In this document: positions 49,381-61,329 of the stretch, one piece after another | Position numbering within the stretch: the stretch's first letter is position 1 | How the letters are laid out: each line of letters opens with the position of its first letter | Assembly (NCBI RefSeq): GCF_025698545.1 | Contig: NC_068570.1 | Span: 54,579,924-54,643,923, forward strand | DNA: 64,000 nt | Direction: 5' to 3' | DNA from: Gossypium raimondii | Taxonomy: Eukaryota > Streptophyta > Magnoliopsida > Malvales > Malvaceae | Position numbers and translations under genes: made by a program | Notes under the pieces: model-generated | The model's input: only the letters and a program-made list of their open reading frames with translations | Databases searched by the model: none | Told to the model about the DNA's origin: nothing

Positions 49381-52300
49381 AAACTTACCAGTAGAGCATT
49401 GTGAGGAAGACAAGGTTAGGATATCTGAAGCAGAACCCATGGAGGCTCGCCTATGGCTTTTAATTCTCCTTTTTCTGAGGATATCGTAATTTTGGGATCT
49501 GGTTCGTTGATTTAGATCATCGTCGTCATTTCTCGGTGGTTTGCATATGAGTTGATTCTGTTGTTGCCGGATTTCCCATAGCTGGGTTAGTTTTTTCTCT
49601 TGATACAGTTTCATTTTCAGGTCATCGATTTTTCTCTCCAGCCAAACAATCTCTTCTTCAACCGTTGCTAGTTCAGCGAGAAGTGCCTGAACCTGACGTA
49701 AATTTTAAAAGTACGTATACAATATTGGAAGTGTTAATTGCAATTTAGTGTGCATCTGTCAGGTCATTATAATTTGTTATAAATTAAATACTGCCATTAG
49801 TCCCTGTACTTTATGAAAGTTATAAATTTAGTCCTTATACTTTAATTTGATATTTTTAGTCTTTATACTTTTCAAATTTTAAAATTCTAATTATGACCAA
49901 ATGATAACTATTAAATTTATTAAGTTCTATTATTTTCAAAACTAATGCGTAAACATATGATCATATGTATAATGCCATGTCGACATGTTATTTTCACATA
50001 GTACTCACTAAAAATTTCAATAAATGGATTAATGACTGTCATTTATGCCAAGATTTAAATTTCAAATTTCAAAAAGTATAGGGATTTAAAATGATTCAAT
50101 TGGAGAACACGGACTAAATTTATGTTTGTATGCATACAAGACTTGTAATTGAATTTAACCAAACAGATTTAACTATTACTATTTGGGTTACAACCAAAAT
50201 TTTAAAATTAAAAAGTATAAAGACTAAAATTGACCAATTTAAAAAGTATAAGAACTAAAATTGATCAAAATAAAATATAATTATTAAATCCTTAACTTTC
50301 ACAAAATACTGAAACTTTCTAGGCGACACCCACATATAGTTTTATATCCATATTTTATTATTTTAGTTTTACACTTAAGTGTACCTATATATATGGATTA
50401 TTATTCAAAATGATTAAAATATGATAAAAGTTTATGCCCTCTTCATAAATTTGAAATTTAGTCATATTTTTATTTTAAGAATTTAATGTTTTTACTTTTC
50501 GATTTTAAAATTCAGGTCCAACTCTTAATATTGGTAAGATTATTTTGTTAAATTCAAGTTCATTACTGACATCATTTTTAGTTATATTGCTACCAAGTGA
50601 TTTTTTTAATTTTAAAATGTCACACCAGCAAATTAAAAAAAAATAGTGTTAACAATTGAATCTGAATTTTAAAATCCATAAAAGTAAATGAACTAAATTT
50701 CTAAAAATAACAATATAAAGATTAAATTCTAGATTTGTGATATATATATAGGGAAAATGACAAAAAAAAGCTCTTTTTTTTCAATATTTACCGAAATAGG
50801 CCGGTTTTTTAATTATTTACCGGAATGGGTCATTTGCCGCGAAATCGCGTCCACGTAAGCGCGATGTCAGGGTACATGTCAGGATATCGCGTCCACGTCA
50901 GCACGATTTGCTGACATGGACACAAATCGCGTCCTTGAGGGAGCGATTTGTTGACGTGGCATGAACAGTTTATGTTTTTAAGCTTGGAAAACTTTGAAAG
51001 GCCATAACTTTTGGCTCGATTGTCCGATTGAGATGATTTTTTTTATTTCGAATAACTTTTCGAGATATACGCGCTGACAAACTGCTTAGAGATGAATAGA
51101 GACTAATTTGTAAAGTATAATTTGTTAGTTACGAGTATAGGGACTAAAGTGTAATTATTTCAAAATTAGCATGAAATTTTTGTATTTAAGAATATTTGAA
51201 TGTTATGGAAGGATGAAATTGAAATTGAATTGAAAACGAAGCTTAGATTTGAAAATATGACTATTTAGGTTTTAGACTAAATTGAATAAAATGGAAAATT
51301 TTAGGAACTTCTCAAAAGTGGAATGAGTGACTTATACCTATAACAGGATGATATAAGACAATTACGTAAAAAATATCCGTGTTTACTTCAAATAAATAAG
51401 GAAAATAATGATTTGAATGTTTCAAAATTCAATTTTAAATCGAAAAATCAAAATTTAGGGGTAAAAGGATCTTTTTCGACGAATCTATGACAAACCGCCT
51501 TTGGCGGTTTGTCGTCACAGTAGATCTCGAAAAGTTATTCAAATAAAAAATCGTCTCAATCGGACAACCGAGCCAAAAGTTATGGCCTTTCAAAGTTTTC
51601 CAAGCTTAAAACATAAACTGTTCATACTACGTCGACAAATCGCTCCCTCAAGGACGCGATTTGTGTCCACGATCATCAAATCGCTACCGACGTGGACGCG
51701 ATGTCCGACACGCATTTCGACATCGCTTACGTGGACGCGATTTCGCGAAAAATGGCCCATTCCGGTAAATAATTAAAAAAAGGCCCATTTCGGTAAATTT
51801 TGAAAAAAAATGGCCTTTTTAGGTAAATTGCCCATATATATATATATTTATTATAGATAAATAGATAGATATAGGTTGAATTCTAGTTTTAGTATTTTAT
51901 TAGATTGATATTTGATATTTAATCTCTGTATTAAAATTATATTTTTATGAAATTTTAATTAATTTTTTTATTTTATAATATTATTAATTAGTATATTCAA
52001 ATGGATATTAACATTATTTAATTATTTACAATTTTTCTTTCAAACAAATTTATGTATTCGATTAAAATGAAAATTTATTATTAATTAAGGGTAATTGATT
52101 AAATTTTCATATTGCTCTAACAGTATCATTAAATAATAGTAAAAGAAATCCATATCATCAAGTATTATTAATTTTAACCTTCTAATAACATTTTAAAAAT
52201 ATTATCAAATTATGAGATTAAATTCTAAATTTCAAATAAAATAAAATGATAATTACACCTATATATATGATTTTAGTATATATACTAAAAATATAAAAAA

Positions 52301-52769
52301 AATACATAAAATGTTTTAATAAGTAGAACAATCGTTTTTTCTTTCTGTATTTAAAATAAAAAATGGATAGGGATTAGATGGATGGATAAATCGGGTTTTA
52401 GTTCAACCATCCTAAATAAATTCTAGTGTACTGAATCCGAATCATCCATATGTGTGCATATATATAAATGCGCTTACTTGAGGCGGAAGCAACGGTGGGA
52501 GCAATGGCGGCTGCTGCGACAATGACAGCGGCGAAGCCTCAAGCGCCCGCCGCAAAACCCTGTTCACTTCTTTCTCTTCATCTAATTCCGCTTGCAATTT
52601 ATCCACCTGTTTGTCAACAAACACTCACTAGATCCTTAAAAATACTCCATTAATTCCTGCATTAACAAAAAAATTTAAATAATGGAGCTCAAATGCTTAC
52701 CTCTTCTTGAAGCTCGATCTTCTTCTTCTTTTCCTCTGTTCGTTCCATCAAAAAATCTTCGAATTTCAT
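47638..52769 (-). CDS. DUF547 protein with MIP1-type leucine zipper
   Basis: Nine exons (52769-52701, 52606-52478, 49692-49389, 49291-48874, 48795-48696, 48585-48526, 48399-48316, 48141-48034, 47955-47638) join in frame to 529 residues. The N-terminus (MKFEDFLMERTEEKKKKIELQEEVDKLQAEL, then VQALLAELATVEEEIVWLERKIDDLKMKL) is the coiled 'leucine-zipper of ternary complex factor MIP1' region. A Pro-rich PPLLPPLLPP stretch lies between its halves. DUF547 spans about 295-420 (LTFLTYKQKLAFWINIYNAC, ALNVGGIVLNALAIEHFILR, EPNVTFALCRGTWSSPA). The C-terminus is charged. The biochemical role of this family is unknown. Intron 2 is about 2.8 kb and contains a Mutator-like MITE. Confidence 0.9.
49351..49380. 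repeat. (CAT)n microsatellite in intron 3
   Basis: Ten CAT units just inside the donor of intron 3 of the DUF547 gene (exon ends at 49389). On the minus strand this is an ATG run, which produces a spurious poly-Met frame. Confidence 0.95.
50751..51833. mobile_element. Mutator-like MITE in the DUF547 intron (1,083 bp)
   Basis: Inverted arms of about 330 bp. The left reads GGGAAAATGACAAAAAAAAG, TTTACCGAAATAGGCC, GCGTCCACGTCAGC, ATCGCGTCCTTGAGGGAGCG, CATAACTTTTGGCTCGATTG. The right carries the complements in reverse order and ends TAGGTAAATTGCCC. Flanking 9-mers are both ATATATATA, consistent with a 9-bp duplication but in TA-rich DNA. No transposase. Confidence 0.85.
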
Positions 52770-54220
52770 CGTCTTCTTTAATAACACAGATTTCAGTTTT
52801 GAAATTCATCCAAGATAAAATCGATCTATATAGAAAGAGGTTAAATTCGGGATGACGCCATTAATGGAAGCGAAAAATTGGAGGGAAGAAGCGGTGGAGG
52901 TGATTGGGCGGTGAGTTGTAAAATGGATTTGAAGAGCATGGCCATCTCATGAATTTATTTAATTGTTGGAAAACTGGAAAGTTTATAAAATTGCAGACGT
53001 GAAGTCCATGAACAGTCAACACATTCGTGGCTTCAACTCTTTTTAAAAAAAAATAATTTAGTGTAATTATTTTAATCTAGTGTTTTGGTTGGAAAATAAT
53101 TAGAAAAAGAAAATGGATTAGGAGAGAAAGAAATTTTTCCAAAGAGTTGAGCTATTATAACTGATTCATTAAATTGGTTGAAAAGTAAAACAAATTCATT
53201 ATGAATTTTTAATTAATTAATTTATTTTATAATTGAGAAAGAAACAGGATTTTTAGGATCGAATCCAAGCTTTTATACTTAAAACATAATGCTTTTACCA
53301 TACAAGTTTTATTAATATTTTTAGGAATTTTATTATTGTTTTTCTTTAATAATTTTTATTTAATTATTATTACACGATAATCAAGAATTACTAGTTTGAC
53401 AATGAGTTATTCAATGATTAAATCTGTGGTTAATGAAAATTGAAAACTTAAAGCTAAGCTTTTTTCGAGTCCATCAAGTCAAACATAGAATTAGCGTTTC
53501 AATTAAAAACTTAAATATAATGCCTTTGCTAATTTCAATAGGAGAACTAGGTAGAAAACTGCTTATTAATTAATAATGTAAGGGAGAGATTTACTTATAC
53601 TTGTTTAAAATTATTTTAATAATCCAATTACCATTTTTCATATTATTTTCATATGGATAATGCGTTTGATATAAATTAAAAAATTTAACAATTTGTTTGA
53701 TATTAATAACTTTTAACCGTTAAATATATATTAATATAGATAATATTTTAGATTCGATCAAATTAAAATTAAGATGCATATCAATTACAAATATCTTAAT
53801 AAATTTAATGGTTAAATGTTTTAAATTATTAATTATCAAAATTACAAAATATATAAAAAAACATAACTTTAATTTTACACCACCCTGAAATATGTTAACT
53901 AAATCAATTATGTTTTTATAGATTTTAGCTTAGAATTTATGTTATTATTAGAATGCAAGATATATATAATACTTTTAGAATACAATAAATTACTATATAA
54001 AGACAGAATGGAGATTCTCTTCTTCTTCTTCTTCTTTTTTCCAAGTAAAGAAATCATATTTCAATTATGGTAATTAGTCAGATGTTGGTGTGTTTTCTTT
54101 TTTAAAATGAAAGATTAGTTGAGACATGGCAAGGAATATATTAGGTAATATTGGATAAGATATGATTTATGGTAGTAAAAAAATAGGGATAATTTTTAAA
54201 ATTACACACGAAGTTTGATT
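52770..54220. other. Intergenic DNA upstream of the DUF547 gene
   Basis: The first 200 bp should hold the leader and promoter of the DUF547 gene. The rest is AT-rich with no supported feature. Confidence 0.5.
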
Positions 54221-54222
54221 TA

Positions 54223-54367
54223 GGATGGGTTTGGATGGTCGATGTGTTTATTTACGGTTAGTGTAAAAACAGCGGTGGCAGTAAGATTAGATATTGTAGC
54301 GATATTGTACGGTGAGACAAAAAGTAAGCTAAACGCACCGCATCCTATCGCCCATCCAAACCTATTC
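54223..54367. mobile_element. PIF/Harbinger-type MITE, copy 2 (145 bp)
   Basis: Ends GGATGGGTTTGGATGG and CGCCCATCCAAACCTATTC are flanked by TTA (54220-54222 and 54368-54370). The body shares TTTACGGTTAGTGTAAAAAC and AAGCTAAACGCACCGCATC with copy 1 at 8930-9068. Confidence 0.8.
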
Positions 54368-54405
54368 TTAATGTGCAATTGTATACATAAACTTTAATTT
54401 GGTGC

Positions 54406-56390
54406 TGTAATACCCAATTTTAGCCTGGGCTCACATATGGAAACATAATCTTCGAGGATATGTAATCTTAGATATGATATACAATCTTAGATATGATATA
54501 TGCAATCTTAAATATGATATGTAATCTTAGAAGATATGATTTTGTAATCTTAGAGATTTAATTTGTAGATACCCTTTAATCTCAGCCGTTGATGTAATTG
54601 ATCTGTACCGTTGGATTTGGGGAGGCTCTACTATAAATAGAGGCCTCTCCCTTCATTGTAAAGGGAGAGAAAAAAAAAGATGGAGGAATAAAAAAGAGAA
54701 CGATTGACAGTTTTTTAAAGGTGGCTTCTTATTTTTTTCTTTCGATTATTTTTTACTTATTTACGATTTTAAAAAAGGGAGAAGGTGATACCGTTGCGAA
54801 TTTTATTTATTTATTTTATTTAGCCCCTCCGCCTTTTAATGTTTTTGTAATTAAGTTTTTTTTTAAATTTACCCCTTTATTTATTTTCGATTTCAATTCG
54901 ATCCTGATTGGATGATGCCGTTTAGGGAAATAGGAAAAATTTCTCTTCCGGTCCCTCCATGTAATATGCGCGTTCAATTTGGTCCTTCAGTTTCCATTTA
55001 TGTATAGATTTGTCTCAGAGTTTTTATTTACAGTTCAAATTAGTCTTTTTTCATTTTCTTTATTTTTTATTAATTAGTTTTTTTATTCTTTTTTAATATT
55101 TAGTTATTTTAAAAAATATATATATGTATATATATTTTTCATATACGCATATTTATTTTTTGTAGTATAATATAATAATTATTTTTATTTATTTATATGT
55201 AATTATTTTTTATCTATATGTATATATTTATTTTAGTATACATATGTATGTACACATATTAATATTTTAACTAATTTTATATATATGAACATATTTATTT
55301 TTAAAAATGCAAATATATTTTTTATATACTTTATTTTTTTTCCTTTATTTTCATAAATGCATCATGTATGTATAAGTTTCATAGCCCAAGATTTCATATG
55401 TAAATTATGTGTATGACTTTTAATTTCAATGCATATATACTATGTGCCTTTTATTCTTTATATTTTGTTTATTTTCTTCATTCGATTATTAATTCATGTT
55501 TTCGTTTATATGTTAAAATTCATTTTTTATTTTGATCATTCATTTGATATTTTGTATGTGATTATTTTTATTATGTATATTGATTCTATTTATTCATTTA
55601 TTTATATTATTTCTACGACGATGTAATATTTATTATTGCATGGTATATTTAATGTAGCATCACATCATTTTTTTACTCGATTTCAAACTTTTCAAAATTG
55701 AGATAATGCTCGTATTTAGGATTTTCAAGGAAATTGAGCCCTAACGTATTGAGTTCCGATTTTCTTCGTTAAATCTAACAATCGAGCATTTCTCTTTAAT
55801 AAAAAAATAAAGAACTCATTATTGGGAATTCAACACGTTGTGTCCTAACGTATTGGATGTGACGCATTGATTTCTCGAAATGAATATTTTTAAAAAAATA
55901 ATAAAGGAAATATTCCGAGTTTGGGATTCTAAAGGAATTGTGCCCTAACGTATTGGGCCACGATTTCTTAAATCTTGAATAAATGGATATTCTTTTAAAT
56001 TTTTATTGCACTAGTATTTTGGCCTAATTCATTTTTGGGGAAAATTAGAATGTCGTGCCCTAACGCATTGGGTGTGGCATTTTCTTTCTCTGAAATGATA
56101 AAGGTTTTAATACGTAATGTTTTTAAGTTTTTTCTAAGGATTATATTTCTTCAAATTTTCGACATTAAGACATTAATTAATTAACTAGGTACCAATTTTG
56201 GGCGTACGAGGGTGCTAATCCTTCCTCGTACGTAATCGACTCCCGGATCCGTTTTTCTAAAACTCGTAGACCAAAGCCGTTTTTTAGGTGATCCAATCAC
56301 ACCTCAATAAAAGATTGGTGGCGACTCCCAATTTTCATTTTTTGAAGTCGACAACCTAAAAATTTTGTTTTTCAAAAAATAGTTTCGACA
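54406..56390 (+). mobile_element. Solo LTR of a Ty3/gypsy-type retrotransposon (1,985 bp)
   Basis: TGTAATACCCAATTTTAGCC ... AGTTTCGACA, flanked by an exact 5-bp duplication GGTGC (54401-54405 and 56391-56395). No internal region adjoins. Its 3' end matches that of the 9702-12506 LTR. A clear TATA (CTATAAATAG, 54631) lies about 225 bp in, preceded by tandem ATATGATATGTAATCTTAG units at 54442-54556. Confidence 0.92.
54442..54556 (+). repeat. Tandem ~20-bp units in the LTR U3
   Basis: About five degenerate units of ATATGATATGTAATCTTAG, starting about 190 bp and ending about 75 bp upstream of the LTR TATA box. Position suggests promoter or enhancer repeats. Confidence 0.75.
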
Positions 56391-56395
56391 GGTGC

Positions 56396-57004
56396 AATTG
56401 TACATGTGAAACTCTAATTATGGTTCAAATGTATATTTGAAACTTTAATATTGATTTAATCATGCACATTTGAAAGAAACAAATACATCAATTTATTTTT
56501 ATATTGGATAAATATAATTATTTATGTATACAATATGTGAACATAAAATGATATTATATTAATAATTGTGTTAATAATTTACAAGAACTGGATCAAATCA
56601 CAATTTCATGTATATAATTGTACATTAAACCATAATTCACTTATAATTTTAAGATTCATCCCTAAAAATAATATAAATTTATAAAAATTATACTATGAAA
56701 TATATTCTTAAAAATTATATAAATATGAATTATTAATATATCTAACTTTATAGAGATTTATACTTTTTTGAAACAACAATAATAAGAATACATAGAAAGA
56801 ATGTTGACTTGAGTCGCTTTTTGAGTCAAGGGTGCGTTTGGTAGTTTTGTTTATTAATTGTTATTTATTAATTTATTTATGTGATGGGTCTAATCATAAG
56901 TGCGTTTGGTAAAGCCGAAATGTTGGCTCCACAGATTCTTTTCTTCCATAAAGAAATTTCAAATAATGTGAAAAAAACAAAAGAAGGTCTAAATATTCTA
57001 AAAT
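56396..57004. other. Intergenic DNA between the solo LTR and the tRNA gene
   Basis: AT-rich; nothing supported apart from the pol III terminator run beside the tRNA. Confidence 0.5.
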
Positions 57005-57077
57005 CGCCGTCTGTGGGAATCGAACCCACGACCACGTGGTTAAAAGCCACGCGCTCTACCGGCTGAGCTAAGGCGGC
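57005..57077 (-). tRNA. tRNA-Lys (anticodon UUU)
   Basis: 73-nt cloverleaf on the minus strand. D-arm is GCTC...GAGC, anticodon arm CGTGG-CTTTTAA-CCACG (anticodon TTT), T-arm GTGGG-TTCGATT-CCCAC, discriminator G. A-box (TAGCTCAGCCGG) and B-box (GGTTCGATTCC) are present, and TTTT follows the 3' end at 57000-57003. The acceptor stem has one C-A mismatch (positions 5 and 68). No intron. Confidence 0.95.
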
Positions 57078-57845
57078 TGTTGATACTGCTTTGCTTATTA
57101 AAAAATTTTCTTAGTGTTAATGTTTGACTAGGAGAAAATTATGAAGAAATATTAACTGAAATTACACGCGTTTACTCATTAAATCAAATACTTTGGTACA
57201 ATAGGTAGAGTTAATTATATACAATATTAGAAGAAAATTTAATGAGCTATGATAATCTACTATAAATATTTTTGTTAAAATGTATGGCTACTAAATAAAA
57301 GAAAAGACTTAAGTCTTTTAACAATTAAATTTAAATCAACATGTTTTATTGATTAAATAATAATTCATATTTAAATATAAAAGTTTTGTTGGTTAAATAG
57401 TAGTTCGATTGGCATAAACATTATTGTCAATGCAAGAGAATATGAATTCAAGGCACTAAAACGCATTACCTTTTTATTTATGAGTTGAGAATGAGTTATG
57501 AGTAGTGAATAAATTTTGATAACGGCATTTTTATTTAGGTTAGGTAGGATTGACTTGGAATAAAAATAAAATAAATTTTTAATTTAAATTTTATATTAAA
57601 AATTCAAGTAGATTGAGTAATCTGGAAATTGAAGGGGGGGGGGGTCTAATTTTTCTTAAAAAAAGCCAGAAAGATTGTCGCAAATACATAAAATTCAAAT
57701 TTAAATCCTCAAATTCCATGCAATCCATTCTCTTATCTCAAAATCCGACATAAACAACCCTACTATTATAAAATCTACCATATGATAAATGCCATATTAA
57801 AAACCATAAGGTTAGCCCGCTTCTGCAGTCGATTATCGACTGCTT
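57078..57845. other. Region between the tRNA gene and SCL30
   Basis: Holds the SCL30 3' UTR and a G run at about 57637-57645. No gene seen. Confidence 0.5.
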
Positions 57846-58763
57846 TTAACGGCTACGCCTAGGTGATGGGTCTGCCGACCTAGACCTGGACCCAGGGGGT
57901 GACCTTGATGCTCTAACAGGCGGCGATGGCCTCCGTGCAGCCCGTGGTGCTTCCTCAGATTCGTATGCAGACTTCCTACAAGTAGGTCAAAAGATGGATT
58001 CGATTTAAATTATGGGCTAAGTTGCGGACAATATGAATATCACAGTGGTTAACTACAGTAAATATCGGTCGTGTTGTGCCCGTAATAGGTCATTTCTTTG
58101 CATATATGGGTTGCAAGTTGAAATGGTGAAATAGACCGACTTACTCGCCATAGCCATTTCCACCAGCATTTTCATATCCTGGAGAATATGATCCGGGATT
58201 GTAATCACCGCCACGATCTTGTGGAGGACCTCTTGGGGATCTCGGATGGTCTTCATGCATTCTATCTGGTGAAACCGAATAGTTTCCTCTTCGTCTTGGA
58301 GCAGGGGAGTACGACCTGACAATACCAATATTTAACCATTGAATATTTGCTAACACCCAAGGTTCTGATGGCAATTTGACAGCTTACCTTGAGCGATATC
58401 GGCCTCTAGAACCTGAAGGACGGCGAGGAGAGCGCGTTGGAGATGCTGAACGAGACCGGGAACGCCCTAACACATCGTGTAAGGAACCGCTACTAATTAG
58501 TTTACTATCACATAGCGGAAAAAATAAACGAATGATAATTTGCATATATCTGAAGCAAACTACCCATTTCACCACACTTGGGCCCGGAAGTGAGTGTCAG
58601 ATATGGATATGTATCTAACAAGGATGCTATGAAAACTGAATTTAATGTCCGTAATAACGTACCATAATAAGATGATCGTCCCCCGTATCCCGATGGTCCT
58701 CTAGAGAATTACATGCCATATAAATCTCCAAGCAAATGTAAGTAAAATAACAAAAAACCAAAT

Positions 58764-58800
<37 letters not shown>

Positions 58801-60667
58801 CCTTTGCCTTGCTTTATGCCGCATCTCCTCTGGCCTTTTCCTTGATTCCGCAGCAACAACGACAGATATCTCTCTCCCACCAAATATCTTCCCATTCATG
58901 CGCCATTGAGCTTCGGCAGCATCATAAGAATCGACAAACTGCACAAACGCAAACCCTCGAGGAGCCCTGCAGAAAGCATACAGCTAGCCTTCACTTACGC
59001 ATGCGAGTTAACAACAAGATGGGACGGGAATGTCGGAACTAGAATGTAATGTTACTTCTACATTGCCATCACTTTGTACACTTCACATCCAAATATGACT
59101 CCATATGTGGTCCAAATTTACATAAAAACGGGCTTAGTGGCTGACCTTTTCCCTTAATATTCAATATCAAAGGCAACTTCAAAAGGAGCAAGTGAGTCGA
59201 AAAATCTTCACATGCTTGAAAATATAAGAAGCACTCAATATCAACAATTTCCCTCTAACTAAATATCTCTTCAAGTAGTCCTCAATTGGTCGGGGTCTCG
59301 TGAATCAATCTTCTTCCTCAAAAAAAACCTCTATTTGATTGTGTAATTATATAGTTTCGCTTCATAAAGGAACATTCTTCATATGATCATTACTCGTAAA
59401 ATCCTCGGATTCATCAAATGTGGGGCTTCGGCTTGTTTTTTACTTCAAACCAATATACCCCCTGACAAACCAGTTCAAAATTGAATTCACTCCGGGTTCA
59501 AAAAAAGAAAAGAAAAGGAACACGAGTGTTTTAAGAAATAGCACGAAAAGCAATCCAAAGGAATTAACTTTGTTTATATGTACTGACCATACAATGACTA
59601 AAGATATAAGAGGAGAATAAGAAAAAAACAGCAGCCGGTGAGCTATGGTAGTTTTAGCAATGGCCAAAGATAGAGAAAAGTCGGTTCCGATTTCTCATTC
59701 AATATAAAAAATGAGAACAATCTCAGCAGTTTTTGGCTTGGTCAACCCGTTTTATGAAATAGCACGAAAAGCAATTCAAAGAAAGCATACAATGACATAA
59801 AATCTAACACGAGAATACGAAAATGTAGATGGCCACCTATCACAAAACTTCATAAAACCATCCATTTATACCACAAATTGCCGTTTTTATAGCTAGCAAT
59901 GGCTAAAAAAGAAAAGGACAGTCAGTTTATGGTCGGTTTATGCATAAATGTTTTACCAAGTATGGCGAGGAGCTGATTATCAAATTTTCCGAACCAACCA
60001 ACTTGGGTTTGACAGAAGAGAAAAAAAAATGAAGCTCGTGTTTAATCCCAATAAAACTAAACCAAACATAACCTAAATGCCTTAAAACAAACATAAACTA
60101 CAAAGAATGAGTGTTACACCAATTGTGGCAGGGAGTTGAATATCAAATTTTCTGAACCAACAATCTTGAGCTTCGACTAAAAAAAACCATGGAGTTCGTG
60201 CTTAATCTGGATAAAACTAAACTGACATAACCTAAGATGCCTTAAACAATCATAAACTACAAAGAATGAACTTCCATTAGAACAATGCAAAGAAGCATGA
60301 AATACAAACCCTGTATAGTAATCTTTCGGAATATACACATCTCGAACAAGTCCGAATCTCTCAAATGGAATTCGAAGTTCTTCAGGTCTGCAAACAGTAA
60401 TACAAACATAAACTAAAACAATTCATTTAACCAGCATTTGAAAAGGGGTTCATGATGAAATATTTACCTGCAATCCAAAGGAATGTTTCTAACCAAAAGG
60501 CTTCCATTATTCTGCTCCCTCCTTCTCCCATACCCTCCTCCACCACCACCGCCGCCGCCGCCGCCGCCGCCACCACCACCACCATAACTCCTCCTTGGGG
60601 GACTCCTTTCTCTGCCTCCATAACCTCTCCTTGGCGGACTATAGTATTGAGGACTGTATCTCCTCAT
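57846..60667 (-). CDS. SCL30: Serine/arginine-rich splicing factor SCL30
   Basis: Seven coding exons (60667-60468, 60387-60310, 58966-58802, 58700-58663, 58466-58388, 58315-58145, 57975-57846) give 286 residues. MRRYSPQYYSPPRRGYGGR and a 17-Gly run precede one RRM, with RNP2 LLVRNI (57-62) and RNP1 RGFAFVQF (96-103). The linker is VVVAAESRKRPEEMR, then an RS region (SRSRSASPTRSPRRPSGSRGRYRSRSYSPAPRRRG) and a C-terminal SPPGSRSRSADPSPRRSR. This order is that of plant-specific SCL30, a nuclear pre-mRNA splicing factor. Intron 2, inside the RRM coding part, is 1.34 kb; related SR genes use such introns for alternative splicing. A leader intron precedes the start exon (acceptor at 60678-60679, leader donor at 61195-61196). 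Confidence 0.95.
58768..58798. repeat. (GA)n microsatellite beside an SCL30 splice donor
   Basis: Fifteen or so GA units (CT on the transcript strand) begin a few bases into intron 3, next to its donor GTAATC. Confidence 0.95.
59945..60277. repeat. Tandem duplication in SCL30 intron 2
   Basis: Two units of about 160 bp (about 59955-60116 and 60117-60277) share ATCAAATTTTC(C/T)GAACCAAC, TAATC..(A/G)ATAAAACTAAAC and CATAAACTACAAAGAATGA in order. Smaller repeats (GAAATAGCACGAAAAGCAAT) occur nearby at about 59535 and 59756. Confidence 0.8.
60538..60592. repeat. Coding trinucleotide run (Gly) in SCL30
   Basis: CCG/CCA triplets on the plus strand encode the 17-Gly tract near the SCL30 N-terminus. 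Confidence 0.9.
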
Positions 60668-61196
60668 TCCAAAAACCCTGCAAAAAAAAAAAAAAGTACA
60701 TGAACTTCACATATATGATTTTCAAATAAGTAAATAAAATTTTACCCATCAAACTACATGAAATCCTTGTTATTTTCTCATTTTAAGATGATCCAAGAAA
60801 AAAATTAAAATTATACAGTTAATTTTATTTTATTTAATGAAAGAATGATTCATTATTTGCTTATTATTTTTAAGAGAATCAAAGTTAAAATTTCGTTTTT
60901 TTAAAAAAATCCATAAAAAGGGGAATTTCTTTTTACTCAAAAAATAACCCAGACAAATAACGAATTTGACAAAAAAACACTTTCTGTTTGGTTGATGAGA
61001 AAAACCAATGAACAGAAAATCTTAACTATGAGCATTAACTGGGTTGAACCTCAACAATACCCTGTTAAAATTAAGTTTATATACAATAAAAACAATAAAT
61101 GTTAGTCAAATATAGCCTAAAAATCATACCCAAATCTTGAAATTGAAAAAATAAGGTAAAATTTTTAGATTAGGAAAAAATAAAATAAAAGATTAC

Positions 61197-61280
61197 CTGA
61201 AATGAAAAATTGAAAGAGAGACAAAAAATGAGGACAAAGATTTTTGGTTTGAGGCTTTGAACTTAGATCTGAACTCCGAA
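61197..61280 (-). other. 5' UTR first exon of SCL30
   Basis: Leader ending TTTCATTTCAG with donor GTAATC at 61196-61191. The start exon begins at 60677. The transcription start is approximate. Confidence 0.55.
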
Positions 61281-61323
61281 GTACTATGTTATGTTATAAT
61301 AATGTTAATGTCAATGTTATTTC

Positions 61324-61329
61324 CACGTG
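61324..61329. promoter_or_regulatory. G-box (CACGTG) upstream of SCL30
   Basis: Perfect palindromic CACGTG a little upstream of the SCL30 leader. It is a bZIP/bHLH binding core often linked to light and abscisic acid. Function is inferred from sequence. Confidence 0.5.

Noticed and set aside
49345-49400. Poly-Met stretch continuing DUF547 exon 3
   Set aside because: It comes from the (CAT)n run in intron 3; the donor at 49388 and continuity with exon 4 put it outside the CDS.
51501-51776. 91-residue frame in the DUF547 intron
   Set aside because: It is the right inverted arm of the Mutator-like MITE read as protein.
56881-57066. Frame ending SVGIEPTTTWLKATRSTG
   Set aside because: This is antisense read-through of the tRNA-Lys gene, a common false gene call.
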